DNA of 64,000 nt from Microvelia longipes (lineage: Eukaryota; Arthropoda; Insecta; Hemiptera; Veliidae): the NCBI GenBank assembly GCA_018340805.1, contig JACMZG010001908.1:44266905-44330904 (forward strand). The letters run 5' to 3'. Of the stretch, positions 44,040 to 55,309 are shown piece by piece (the first letter of the stretch is position 1; every line of letters starts with the position of its first letter). The position numbers were made by a program, and so were the translations under genes. A model generated the notes under the pieces. It made no database searches. It worked only from the letters and a program-made list of their open reading frames with translations, and was not told the DNA's origin.

Positions 44040-45130
44040 TGATAAGTTTAAGATTTTACAATTAGGAAAAGAACGACTTTATTTTTTTTTAAAAAAAGCA
44101 TTGTTTGAAAGAGAAATATCTATACCTGGACTTGATAAAGAGAAAAAGCATATAGAATAGTTTTGTTTACAAGTAAGAATACTGAAAACTGCAATACTCT
44201 ACAAAGCAGACTGATTAATTCTAAGTTAAAGAAACAAGATAGACTGAAAATGAGTGGTGTTTACAAGATAAAGTGTTCAGAGACTTAATGTACAGCAGAG
44301 TATATTGGTAGAACTGGGAGAGAATTTGATCAGAGGAATAATGAGCATGAAGGATCGATAAGAAGGATAAAGAAACTAGAAGAGGAGAAGGGTAAACTAA
44401 AATCAGCTTCAGATGATATAGACCATATACTCAAAACTAATAAAAACAGAAAAGAAAGCTTGAACAGAAAAATAAAGATATAGATAAAGATCTCGAGAAG
44501 AAGAAAAGGAAATGAGAAAGATATGTTGGAAATTTAGCTTTTGCTAAACATATAATTGAATTTAAACACATCTTCAACGACAGTGATTTCCATATGCTGC
44601 ACTACCAGAACTACAGCCGGAAACAAAAAGCTTAGGAAGGTTTGGAAATTTACTTGGCATCTCATAATAATTCTGTGGTAAATATCAATGAGCAAAAAGA
44701 TGTATCTTCATCACCACTGTTTAAGCTATTCTTGAAAACCACACAAGAAGATCCGACATCTTGGGTTTTGTTTTTGTTAATTGTTTTGCTACCTTTCTTT
44801 TATGTTTCTTTTGTTTATACCCCTTACCTTTTCACCTAGTTATAGACTATTAAAGTTTATTTCTATTAATTTGTTCCTAGTTTTTTATTTATTTTTAATT
44901 TTATTTTTAGTAGTTTTATAGTAAGTATTATTTGCCGAGTTTAATACTTAAATTTAATGTTTTGTTCCTTATCTTATTATTATTTTGGACTTTTGTATGT
45001 TTTTAGTCTTTCCTGAAGATGATTTGAATGGATTGAAATATATTTTTCCTGTTATAAAACATGTTAGAATCAAAGTCGTTCTTTTCCTAATAGTAATTAT
45101 GGAGTTCTACAAAAAAGACGTTTCTCTCTT
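44040..45130 (+). mobile_element. Penelope-like element, 3' part with GIY-YIG endonuclease
   Basis: The word attaggaaaagaacgacttt near 44062 recurs in reverse complement near 45070, so parts of the terminal repeats face each other, as is usual in this group. Between them lies a broken GIY-YIG endonuclease reading frame. A decayed hammerhead-like core (cctgaagatgatt, then gattgaaat) at 45013-45045 is followed by an AT tail. Confidence 0.78.
44178..44790 (+). pseudogene. GIY-YIG endonuclease region of a Penelope-like element
   Basis: The frame from 44178 reads NTENCNTLQSRLINSKLKKQ, DRLKMSGVYKIKCSE, a stop, then AEYIGRTGREFDQRNNEHEG, matching the GxYxxxC...YIGxTxRxxxxRxxEH pattern of PLE endonucleases. 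After further stops, FAKHIIEFKHIFNDSDFHML and EGLEIYLASHNNSVVNINEQ follow, with the Glu of the EGLEIYL helix. The in-frame stops make it non-functional. The reverse transcriptase that should precede it is absent. Confidence 0.85.
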
Positions 45131-45269
45131 AAGAAATTTGCCTAAAACTTTGCTAATCTTTAAAACATTTTAAAGATCAGCATAAACTAAGCGTTGTATG
45201 ACTGCCCAAAATGTTGTCAAGCATATATTTAACAAACTATAGTATAAAAATACGGATTTTCTTCGAAAA

Positions 45270-45800
45270 TTCCAGGAAAGCTGACAAAAAGTAAAAGTGT
45301 TACATTTGATTATAAAGCAAAAACTGAAAACCTAAGCAAGAAACGGATTGGAAAGCAAGAAACAAATTGTAAATCAAGAAACGGAATGGAAAGGAAAAAA
45401 CGGATTGGAAATCAAGAAACGGATTGGAAATCAAGAAACGGATTGGAAATCAAGAAACAGATTGGAAAGTAAGAAACGGATTGGAAATCAAAGAAACGGA
45501 TTGGAAATCAAGAAACGATGGAAATTGGAAATCAAGAACGATTGGAATGGATGGAAAGTAAGAAACGGATTGGAAAGTAAGAAACGGATTGAAAATCAAA
45601 GAACCGGATTGGAAATCAAGAAACGGAAGAGAAAGGAAAAACGGATTGGAAATCAAAAAAACGGATTGGAAAGCAAGAAACGGATTGGAAAGCAAGAAAC
45701 GGATTGGAAATCAAGAAACGGATTGGAAAGGAAGAAAGCAAACATTGCAAAGAAAATTCGCCCAGTTACGGACCTCACTAGAATTTTTTAGCTCTAGAGA
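45270..45800 (-). mobile_element. Foldback family 2 arm expanded by an internal minisatellite
   Basis: The arm begins with tataaagcaaaaactgaaaa and cctaagcaagaaacggattg, and ends with gcaaacattgcaaagaaaat, tcgcccagttacggacc, agaatttttta. Between lie about 20 copies of a 19-bp unit. Confidence 0.82.
45340..45740 (+). repeat. 19-bp minisatellite aagaaacggattggaaatc
   Basis: About 20 units with aagc, aagt, aagg and aatc variants. The unit equals the aagcaagaaatggattgttaag segment that occurs once in every other family 2 copy, so the array arose inside the element. The 147-codon Lys/Arg/Trp-rich frame across it is an artefact of the repeat. Confidence 0.94.
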
Positions 45801-46810
45801 GAACATACGAGCTAAAAATGAGCCTTATCTCAACATAGGTTTCCTTTACTTCCCCTTCTAAAGCTATAAATCATTACACATAAAACTTCTACCTGACTTG
45901 TTTCCCACTACTTCCACTCCCTCTCCTTTCCCTTGAAGTTTCCTCCTTTACCTCATTGATCTTTATTCCAACTACTTTCCTTTAACAACTTCATCCGACT
46001 TTCTTTCTCATCCTTTTTTCTTTCTCGTTTTTTTTCTTCTATTTGACGAATGGAATTTCTCTCAGTCAACCATGTCAACCTAGATAAAGGTGCACTCTTG
46101 ATGTCAAATGAATGTTGACCAAAGAATAGTCGTTTTTTCTTTACACGATCATAAATCCTTTTTAAAGTCTTTAAACTCAAAAGTCAGTTTATAATTTTTA
46201 GAATGGCTGTAAAATAAATTTCATTTACCTTTCAATTTTAGAAAAGCTTTTAAATCATTTATAATTTTAATTTAAAAATATTAGTTTTAGTAAGGTTGTA
46301 AATACATTGTGCTTAGCATTTAATACATCCGTAAGAATTTAATTTGTTAATAAAACTGTAGTTGATTTAAATGGACATGGTCAAAATTAAGCATTATTGA
46401 ACTGTCCAATCTCTTCTAAAAACAAATTTAATCTCTTCTCTATGGAACTGCCGTCACGCAAGAATAAGCTCTTTATTTTACGTATAAGCTAAATGTTTAA
46501 GTTTTTCTAAACGTTTTAAATCACTTCATTATCTTGAAGTAATGTTAGGTAAGAATACTTGCTTCCAATAATATTTTATAAATGTTTATAATTAATTTTC
46601 AAGTAATTAGATTCTAATTAAAGATAGTTATGAAGTGTAATTAATTGAAAAAGCACATCGTTGCAACACTGATATTTTGGCGGCTTTATTTGTTTGGTGC
46701 AGATTCACTGTCATGTCCGTTTTAGTACGGGTCCCGTTTAATGTAAAAACAGAAGAAAACCAGATACGTGTGGTTGATAAAGCTGTAAAGAATGTCATGG
46801 TATTGTATAC
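45801..46810. other. Unclassified sequence upstream of the gene
   Basis: The minus frame at 45953-46180 ends in a Lys/Glu/Arg-rich run (RQIEEKKRERKKDEKESRMK). No family is recognised, and no splice sites in phase with the NPDC1-like exon were found. Confidence 0.4.
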
Positions 46811-47243
46811 ACCACTCTCAAGCTCTGCGACGCGTACAACGTAGGAATTATGAATTTGGGATTTATTGATACAGAAATGTTAAAAGGCATTCAGACAATT
46901 CCAAAAGTCCTCAAACACCAAAATCCATTCGTTAGTTTTCATTATCCATGGTTAGTTTCTAGCTCCGTGTTTTTAGCACAGGAATGTCGAATTTGAGAGT
47001 TTATTATCAGGTATAGGACTATACTCGGGCATAAGACAAATCCAAAAAGTTCCTACTCATCTCATTCGTTCAGTATTTTAGGGTGTAGGTGCGTCAACCT
47101 ATAAAACTATCGTTCGCTAGCTTAGTTTTCTGATTCGCGTTAGCGTAGGAATGCCGATTTGATATTTCATTAAGTAGGATACGAGTGTAAGACGAATCCA
47201 CAAAGTCCTCATCAAAATTAATTCAGTAGTTTAGGCTGTAGGC
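46811..47243. repeat. Three diverged tandem units of about 150 bp
   Basis: Each holds a gtaggaat or caggaatg word, then gaatttg-like, ataagacaaatcc or cagacaattcc, ccaaaaagtcctca and attcagtagttt. Units lie at about 46815-46945, 46955-47105 and 47125-47243. It resembles a duplicated repeat end; family unknown. Confidence 0.6.
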
Positions 47244-47570
47244 ATAGATATATACTGGAGGGAGCTAACCTATCTAAATACATTAGGAAGCCTGAAACAT
47301 CTTTTTGGGGCTCTCAGGGGCTCTGTGTAACAACATTGAAACCTCCTTCAATAGTGAGTTAAGATTCAAATAAATCAATTGATTTCGCTTGTTTGAATTG
47401 GCTTCCTACACATTTTTAAGTTTTGATTTGCATTTTTAACGTTCTACTATATACGTTACTGTAATTTTGTACTGATTATTCATTATATTTATAAAGAAAA
47501 GTGGTCAGGTTACTTTTTCGATGTTTCCAAATATAACCTATAGGGCCCCTCTAGTAATTTATCTCTATAG
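47244..47570 (+). mobile_element. MITE family 1, complete copy
   Basis: Starts atagatatatactggaggga and ends tagggcccctctagtaattt then atctctatag. Interior order: cctgaaacatctttttgggg, ctctcaggggctctgtg, gaaacctccttcaa, tgtactgatta, ggttactttttcgatg. Best full-length reference for the family in this window (about 325 bp). Confidence 0.82.
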
Positions 47571-47998
47571 CTGTAAGAGCGTCAGCAAAAATAGCAGGAA
47601 GAATAAGAAGTCGTCAAAAATGCCGTTTTCAAACCTTTTTGTCTACTTCTACTTGGCCTATTTTTTATCTATAAGTCCACCCTTTGATGGTATTATAATA
47701 TTATTTATGTACCTATAGCCGTTTTTACGCTACAGACTCTCAAAAACCCTACTTTGTTGCGTATAGTACAAATATATACTGGCAGCATTAGGTTTCTTCA
47801 GCATTATGTAGGGTTTTGACTCTTTTTACTGACTATGCGGGATACTTTAACTTTTTTTGACTTGGCGGGGCGGAAAGCTACTGCGTTTCTAAATTGTGTC
47901 TACTTTTTCCATATTTCAAAATTTAACGAATAGGGCCAATTTAATAATATTATCTCTATGGTAACCTAATGGGAACCAAAAAGGTTAATCAATCCATT
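47571..47998. other. Spacer with a MITE family 1 end
   Basis: 47895-47965 repeats the terminal ctactttttccatatttcaa and aatagggcc words. Also a loose aaaaccctac / gtagggtttt inverted pair (47742, 47805). Confidence 0.5.
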
Positions 47999-48130
47999 CT
48001 TAAGTACTGCAAACGTTCGGTTTAAGTACAGTTAAGTACTGCAAACGTTCGGTTTAAGTACAGTTAAGTACTGCAAACGTTCGGTTTAAGTACAGTTAAG
48101 TACTGCAAAACGTTCAGTTTAAGTACATTT
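47999..48130 (+). repeat. 32-bp minisatellite, four copies
   Basis: The unit is ttaagtactgcaaacgttcg plus gtttaagtacag, almost identical between copies. 48131-48165 holds a broken fifth copy. It lies between two MITE family 1 ends (47895 and 48205). Confidence 0.93.
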
Positions 48131-48189
48131 ACTGCAAACGTACCTGCAAACGTTTAAGTTACCGTAAATTTGCACTGTTCATTTCATTA

Positions 48190-48262
48190 CAGTAATAGTT
48201 AGAGGTGTTTAGGTTTCTTTGTCTCAAAATTCAACCCATAGGGCCTCTCTACAAAGTTTTCA
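48190..48262 (+). mobile_element. MITE family 1, terminal fragment
   Basis: tttaggtttctttgtctcaa, aattcaacccatagggcctc and tctac match the right end of the family. Confidence 0.6.
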
Positions 48263-49226
48263 TATTTTTTAAAGGTTTTAATATTTTTTGATCATTTTCA
48301 TTTGTATAATTGACTAAATATTCTAAAGAAAAAACAAAGAAACTATACATCGTATATGAATAATTTTCTTCGTATAAAATCTCTCTGTATAGAATCAAGT
48401 TGCGTAATCTATGTTTCCTCAATTCCTTACATCAAACATTTTTATTCTTCGCTTTAAATTGAATCATAAAATTGTATAAATGAGAAGCAATCTTCCTATT
48501 TCTCTTTTTTCGACTGTACCCGTGACTGTTCGATTCAATGAATTCAAAAACATTTTGCAAAGAAATGATTTCTCATGCGAACTCAAACGTATTTAATATA
48601 ACGTTACTTTATAATATTTATATGAAATAATTATTTTTTTGTTCATTGCTTTTTAATTTCTTAAATGCTTTTACCTTTCATCGATGACAATTGAGAAAAA
48701 TGCAAAGAAAATATTTTGTTCACCCAATATTTGTGAAATTTATATTTTTCCAGAATTATCCATTTTAATTCTTCCCGAGTTGCTTCTTGATGACTTCTTG
48801 ACTACTTCTTTGACTTATTGAATGTATCTGAAGTTCTGAATTCTGAAGATACGTTAACAGGTGCTTCATAAACCAATATAAGCGAATTTCGAATAGAAAT
48901 GACGTTAATGAAGTTGTTCGAATGACGAAAGTTTAAGGCAGGATTGAAGGCATCGGTTTCGCTTGGCCTCTTTTGCCAAGCGAAACTGCGGGATTGTATT
49001 TCGCTTGGTGGATCCTAAATGACCGACGATATACGTTGCGTTCAGTGGCGCTAGAGGGTGAAGAGATAGTTTGAGAGGAGTAACTTTATTGCTTGTGTTC
49101 TACCCTAGTTAGCCTACTATCCCAGTTAGGTCTGTGAGCTGAGGTGAAAATGCCTACATGATGAAAATTCGCTATAAAAATACATGTTCATAAATATACA
49201 AGAGTATATGTAAAGTAATAAGTGTT
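48263..49226. other. Unclassified sequence with one strong small hairpin
   Basis: tttcgcttggc (48957) pairs with gccaagcgaaa over a 7-base loop, and tttcgcttgg is repeated at 48999. No gene seen. Confidence 0.45.
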
Positions 49227-49247
49227 GAGTGTGTGTGTGTGTGTGTA
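49227..49247. repeat. (GT)n microsatellite
   Basis: About ten GT units. Confidence 0.9.
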
Positions 49248-49676
49248 GGAATTTTAGTCTACATTTTCATTTTGCTAAGCAAATTAATGTTTATTTTTGT
49301 AAATAATTTTCCATATTGATATATTTACTTTCCTATCTCTGTATGTGTATCTATCTCGTATTAGCATTTTCCCAGAATATTTTATGTATTCAGATGGATC
49401 AGAACTCAGAAAGTATCTTTCAGAGAATATCGTAACGCATTCCGTTTAGAAGGGACAAGGGAAGTAGAAGAAGGGAGTTGAGCCCGACCTGGCATAGCCA
49501 CGTAGTGTTAGGTAATAACTCAAACACTGCAATGGTACCCAATGCACCATTAGTTCCAATAGTATTTGTCCCGTTAACCTTTCATGACCCCCTGATTTGC
49601 CCCACCCACAAGTTGAGTTTTTGTCGCTTCTTCGACTTAGAAAACTGTAGATGCTTTATAGTAGATATTACCAAGC
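49248..49676. other. Unclassified sequence
   Basis: An open frame (49478-49792) runs into the hAT element and is not protein-like. Confidence 0.4.
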
Positions 49677-49684
49677 GTTTAAAA

Positions 49685-50368
49685 CAGGCCTGGGCAAACT
49701 ACGGCCCGCGGGCCACATGCGGCCCGCGAAGCATTTTTTATGTGGGCCGCGGGCAAAATTATAATGTTTGGAAAAAAGATAAAATAAATTAAAAAAATAA
49801 AATATTAGGTATATAAGCAAATAAATTGCTTAATTCAAAATTATTTTGAAAAGTTAGATATCAAGATAAGGAAATTATGGATTCTTACTTTAACTTTAAA
49901 ATTTTGAGATACAACAACTTAAAGAAACAATAACATAAACAGCGGCCGCCTTTCCTATCAATTCTCATTGTCGGATTTGGCGAATTCTAATTATTTTAGC
50001 GAATTTTTATTTTCACAATAATAAGTCAAAAAAAGCTATTTTGCCTTCTGTGAATTGCCAAAAAGAAGTTGATAAAATCCTTTGATCTTTTATTTCATAG
50101 GAATACTTTTTAAAATTATTTTTACAACTAGGATTCTAGCAAATTTGTCTTCAGTTATATTTCAAGATCTGACGAAGATACTCCGTTTAGTGCTAAAGTT
50201 CCCCAATTCCTTTTCTTTGAAAATAAATTTGACTTTAGTAAAACACCAGAGTAACTGCAATTCGTTGCGGGTTTAGCATACTTCAAAATTTAAGGAATGC
50301 GGCCCGCGACAAAAAGTAGCTGTAAAAAGACTAAGCGGCCCTTTGCTAGAAAAGTTTGCCCAGGCCTG
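49685..50368 (+). mobile_element. hAT-type DNA transposon remnant with perfect 8-bp target duplication
   Basis: Terminal inverted repeats CAGGCCTGGGCAAAC (49685-49699) and its reverse complement (50354-50368) are exact. The flanks are gtttaaaa at 49677-49684 and 50369-50376, the 8-bp duplication typical of hAT. CGGCCCGCGGGCC-rich ends adjoin each TIR. The interior (684 bp in all) has stop-filled traces such as FDFSKTPE and LQFVAGLAYFKI near 50225-50290 that look like a transposase C-terminus, so this is probably an internally deleted copy. Confidence 0.92.
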
Positions 50369-50376
50369 GTTTAAAA

Positions 50377-50920
50377 CTTAAACTTTTTTTGGGTGCCTCA
50401 AAGTATTTAAGCTCCAACATACCTAAAAAATGAGCTGTCAATTTTTATTTTTCCTAATGCATATTTATACACTTGAATATTACTAATTACAAAAGTGTGA
50501 TGTATAAACAGAAGAAATTAGTTTTTGAAATTCAAATACGTTCAAAAGACGTAGGGAACCTGAGTTCAAACTATGATTTTTCAAGCATAAAATTTTAATA
50601 TTTTTTTCTCAGATGATAGCATTATGACAAGGTTAGTTTAACCGTTTATCATTTCATATCTTTCTATAAATTTAATGGAAATGACAGCTGTCGTTTTATA
50701 TTATCTTATTTCATGCATTATTCAGGTTTATAAGAACTTACTCTAAGCTGATAATATTAAACGATTCGTGTCGTTAAAATTGTAAATCTCGTGAAACAAT
50801 TGATCTATATATCTGTACACTGTATTTTGCATTTAATAGTAATTTAAAAAATTATGATGTATTATTTATAATGTCATATAATATAAATAATATTATGAAT
50901 AATATAATATAAATAATATT

Positions 50921-50953
<33 letters not shown>

Positions 50954-50985
50954 TTATATAAGAATGCAAAAAAGTACTGATGCAT
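50377..50985. other. Unclassified AT-rich sequence
   Basis: 50875-50960 is a degenerate ataatataaataatatt tandem. No gene. Confidence 0.45.
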
Positions 50986-50989
50986 CATA

Positions 50990-51325
50990 TCAGCTAAAAA
51001 ATTCTGGCGCGGAGGTCCGAAAGCCGGGCAAATTTCCCTTGAAATGTGCGCTTTGTTGCTCATTAATTTTAATTTTTTCAATTCTTCGATACTTATCTGA
51101 GCAATAGCGTCACAACTTGTTATTTAATTTCTTCAAATTATTCAAAGGAAATGCGCATATTTATCCCACAGGTTATATACTACACGGCACAGCATTAGTT
51201 TCATTAATTGATGGCTTAGCTAATTTTTAGCGCATTTTAATTCGAACAAATTAAATAACATGTTGTGACGCTACTGCTCAGATGTATCGAAGAATTGCAA
51301 AAATTCCCACCACACGAGCCATAAC
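50990..51325. mobile_element. Foldback family 2, second palindromic copy, right arm shortened
   Basis: The left arm 50996-51170 (attctggcgcggaggtccg, gggcaaatttccc, gatacttatctgagcaatag, caaaggaaatgcgc) is mirrored from 51225 by agcgcattttaattcgaaca, gacgctactgctcagatgta and tcgaagaattg. Confidence 0.78.
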
Positions 51326-52500
51326 ATTAGCGATTTTTTAAAAAAAAATAGCTAAAATTGTTAAAGGGATAAACATTTTAATTACGTATAAAATTATAAA
51401 TAAATAAATGATCGGCTGTCCTTTTACAAAGGTCTTGCTACAGTTCACAGCGTGCTAGTTAGTTGTACAACATTAATTACAAAATAAAAGTTTAACTTTA
51501 ATAAGATTTAATTATAATATTGGAAAGAAACTTGGTACAATAATCAATCATATAAAAGTACAGAACTCTACAGCTTATGAAATATTTATGTCGGCATCAA
51601 CCCACAATAATTAAAAATACACAATTAAAAATTTACTTAAAATCGAAAACTTTTAAGATCAAGCTGTAACTTAATATAAACTACTGTATAAGCTAAACAA
51701 ATAAGGGAATTAAAAAAAATGTCAGTATTAGTGATGATGGTAGTTATCGTACACTATGATTTACGATATATCATTATAGGTATCTATTATAAAATCTTAT
51801 AGTTACATATACGATTTTCTTTAAAGCGACCATAAATTTTTTATTTGAAAATTTGCAAACATTGGTTTAAATATAGACCCAAATTCTACAGGTCTAAATT
51901 CGCCAAGATCTACTCTATTTATGTATAGGTGATATATTTTTTACACTATACAGTATTGAAGTATATTGTAGTAAAATAGTAGGTCTTGTCATCACCGTAG
52001 TAGTAGTAGTGGGGGGGAGGGGGGTGGAGAGGTCAAGCCTGGCAAGTAGACCACTGTATTAGGTCCTTTTTACCAATCCCTTATCTCATCACCCTCCTAT
52101 GTCATCACCCTAAGTGAATCGATCACTTAGAGTGCAATAAACCAATTACTTTAGTAGTCTTATCTCATGATCTGTAATTTTATTGATATTTTTTGTCAAA
52201 TCATATTCCATTTCTTTATAATTAATTTTGCTCACCGTCTGCCTTAGGTATAAAGGTAATCTATATGTTAGATAAACTATTGTGTTCAAGATAAAAATTA
52301 CAATTTGAGATTTCATTAGAATTATCCGCATCAAGCATTTTGAAAGGATTTGAAAGAGTAATCCCTCAAAGAAAGTAAAATTTGTAAGGATTTCATGACG
52401 ATGAATTCCCTTATCAACTGTTGAATAAAAATGTAAAGGGGATAATGTTTTTAAGAGTAATTTTACGGTAAGTGTTATCAGATAAGAAGTCATTATCGTT
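51326..52500. other. Unclassified sequence with a G-rich patch
   Basis: 52000-52040 reads gtagtagtagtagtgggggg with long G runs. The minus frame at 52146-52493 has no recognisable motif. Confidence 0.4.
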
Positions 52501-52625
52501 GATTAGTGTCTGCGTGTGATGAAGTGCGGGCAGGTGTGGGATGGGAATGGGGGCGGGTGTGGGATAGAAGTGCGGGTAAAGGCAGGTGCGGCCGAGGGCT
52601 CCCCCAAGGACAACACTAGGGTCCT
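52501..52625. repeat. GC-rich degenerate repeat
   Basis: About four variants of gcgggtgtgggatgggaatg or gtgcgggtaaaggcaggtgc. It stands out by base composition from the AT-rich flanks. Confidence 0.6.
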
Positions 52626-53348
52626 ATCCTCTTATCGATCTCAAAATTCTCTGACGTCATACAACTCAATGGAACCCCCCTTTATTTAACTCCCTCTTGA
52701 ATTCATTCTACTTTAACACATCTTTTGTTTTCTTTTTTTAAATAGCTTACTCAGCTTCAACAGATTTTTTTTTAAATCAAACACTTAATTTTTTATAAGC
52801 TGTTAAAGAGTTAAAAAATTAAAAACACACTGTAAGGTTTGATTAAAACTTTTATCTACTTTGTTGGACACGATATATTAAAATTTCAGAGGAAAACACA
52901 CCTTGTGTATTGTAAGGAATTCATTCACCGTTCTCTATTCATTTGCACTTGTACGATTCATAACTTTGTATTCTCTAATAAATGAGTTAACTAATTGAAC
53001 TAAGAAGTAATGATCTAAATTTGCTGTAAAGTATGTCAAGTGCAACTTTAAAATTTGTATTAAGTTTCTAAATAACAAACTTAATTACTTGAAACATCTT
53101 CTCCTTAAAAATGTTAAGTGCATTTTCGGACAAACTAATTTTTATGAGCCAAGTGAAATTTTAGAGATATTTTTTTTTTAAATTTCTTTACCGTATAATT
53201 CTGATATTATAACATCTTGCTTTAGAAGCAAAAAACAATAGTAAGAAAGCACTTTAATGAAATAGACATTTTACGTTTTTCATCACAAAGTCGACTGTGA
53301 TGGAGCAACGACCGCTGCTGATTTATTAAATGCTTCATTCTATACTAA
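52626..53348. other. AT-rich sequence, nothing recognised
   Basis: No repeat or frame. Confidence 0.4.
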
Positions 53349-53960
53349 ATGCTCCCAATAATAATAATGATTCATCATATTCTTCGATACCCGTTATTCT
53401 TTCTCGGAGCTTTGAATCAACTTATTATAATCTTGATAATAGGAATGTTTCTTATTACTAACAGGCTTGATGAATCAAAAACTAACCTAACTAATTTTTT
53501 ATGTAACAGAGTTTCATCTAATTTAATTACTTGCACAACTGTCAAAAATGATAACAATATCAATTGCGCACCAATGAGTATCTTAGATTTAAACATAGTT
53601 CATCACAATGTTCATCACACTCTCCAGTAACTGCTTTTTCTAGAAATAAACATATTCAGGGAGGAGTGGCCATTTTATTAAGAAATGATTTTGCACTATT
53701 TTGTTCTGAAGATAATTTTATTTCCAATCTTTCCTTAGAAGTTAGAAGTAGAAGATCTTTCCTTGTGGAGTTCGGTGTTAAAATAAAAATGGTTCAACAA
53801 TTCTTTTCCTGGTTACTCTTTACATATCACCCACCGCGGGCTTTAACCTATTTATAGACGAATTAGTTAATGCATCATTTTAAAGAAACTGACTTTATTT
53901 AAATGGGTTATTTCGATATTGATCATCTTAAAAACTAAAAAAAAATATTTGATCTTCTTA
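53349..53960 (+). pseudogene. Non-LTR retrotransposon endonuclease (APE-type) fragment
   Basis: Pieces in shifting frames: MSILDLNIVHHNV (the LNIRSL-like start), FSRNKHIQGGVAILLRNDFA (GG(V)AI strand), RRSFLVEFGVKI, TYHPP (YRPP), FIDELVNA and FDIDHLKN (GDFNID). This is the normal order of an exonuclease-endonuclease-phosphatase domain in LINE ORF2. At least three frameshifts and several stops. Confidence 0.72.
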
Positions 53961-54360
53961 ACCCTTCTGAAGCCATTCAGAAGGGTTAAGTCAACCTAAA
54001 AGTTCGAAGTGATAAGAATGATCATAGCGAATCGATTAAGGAAAAATTTCGAGATACCTCCAATGTTTAGAATAATTAAAAATCTAAATATAAATTAAGC
54101 TATTTTATTTACTATTAAATGACGTCTAGACATAAAAGTTATTAGTGCTTATTGATTTCTAGTTGATCCTTGTTTTAAATTATTCATAATAAAATATTTT
54201 ACTTTAATAAATCAAGTTTTTATATTACATTACTCAAATAATTAAGTTAATGACTTACGCCGACAAAAACATCCCAAAATTGATTATTTAAGCTAACAAA
54301 ATAATCTAAGCCGTTTTTTTTGGCAATAATAACAACAGCAAAGCTTTTATTACACACACA
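53961..54360. other. AT-rich sequence, nothing recognised
   Basis: Small cttctgaagccattcagaag hairpin near 53963-53984. Confidence 0.4.
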
Positions 54361-54361
54361 C

Positions 54362-54430
<69 letters not shown>

Positions 54431-54441
54431 ATATATATATA
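54361..54441. repeat. (TA)n microsatellite
   Basis: Preceded by a short (CA)n; one tatatta break. Confidence 0.96.
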
Positions 54442-55144
54442 GTATTTACTATATGGGAAAAGTGTTGTGATCATCCCATATTTTCTAAACCAAGGTTTCA
54501 TCATTAATTAATAATACACCAAAATTCTAGCAACTGGAAATTAGCTAGCTTTATTAAATGAATATATGTTGCTAGGGTGGCAGCATTAGCACCAGAAATA
54601 CCACCGGATAATAATTATAATACTACCGGAAAACTGGCTTTGATGTTATCAATGATGCTCCATCATAAATTATCTTGTTCTAAGCGGAAAACTGTATAAT
54701 TAACTAAAGTATATCGCGTATTGTCAAAATATGATGGCAGTTAAACGTAATATGCAAATCATGAAGCAGTGTTAAGAGAGGAGGGGGTAAGTATAATTGG
54801 TAGTGTGCTAGTGTATAAAATTACACTTATTTTTGTTTCCTAACGCTCCGTATTTTCTATTATACCTAACTTCTAAAAAAAAAATCAAAATGAATAAATG
54901 AAGAGAGATGTAAAATTATACAGCGCTTATAAAGAAGCGGAAAATTACAGTGGAAACTAAGTTTGTTAGATGTCACTTGCTTTGGGAACGGGGCTGAGAG
55001 AGAGGTTTAAGTAGATGATTTAATGACCCAACTCAGCAACCTGCACGCTACCTAACTCCGAACCTCTGTAACCATTTCTACCTTATCACTTCATATCAGC
55101 AAATTTTTTATTTATTTAATTTTTATTTTTATCCAACGCTCGAT
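54442..55144. other. Unclassified sequence
   Basis: No frame or repeat. Confidence 0.4.
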
Positions 55145-55164
55145 ATGTATATATAGCATATATA

Positions 55165-55233
<69 letters not shown>

Positions 55234-55238
55234 TATAT

Positions 55239-55308
<70 letters not shown>

Positions 55309-55309
55309 A
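55145..55309. repeat. Long (TA)n microsatellite
   Basis: About 165 bases of alternating TA with breaks at 55170, 55228-55250 and 55285. Confidence 0.96.

Noticed and set aside
45348..45791. 147-codon Lys/Arg/Trp-rich frame
   Set aside because: It is a 19-bp minisatellite inside a family 2 arm. Overlapping frames on both strands stay open for the same reason.
45953..46180. Candidate upstream exon of the NPDC1-like gene (Lys/Glu-rich end)
   Set aside because: No donor in the required phase 1 and no similarity beyond low complexity.
47999..48130. CRISPR-like array
   Set aside because: Units follow each other without unique spacers, and the genome is eukaryotic. It is a minisatellite.
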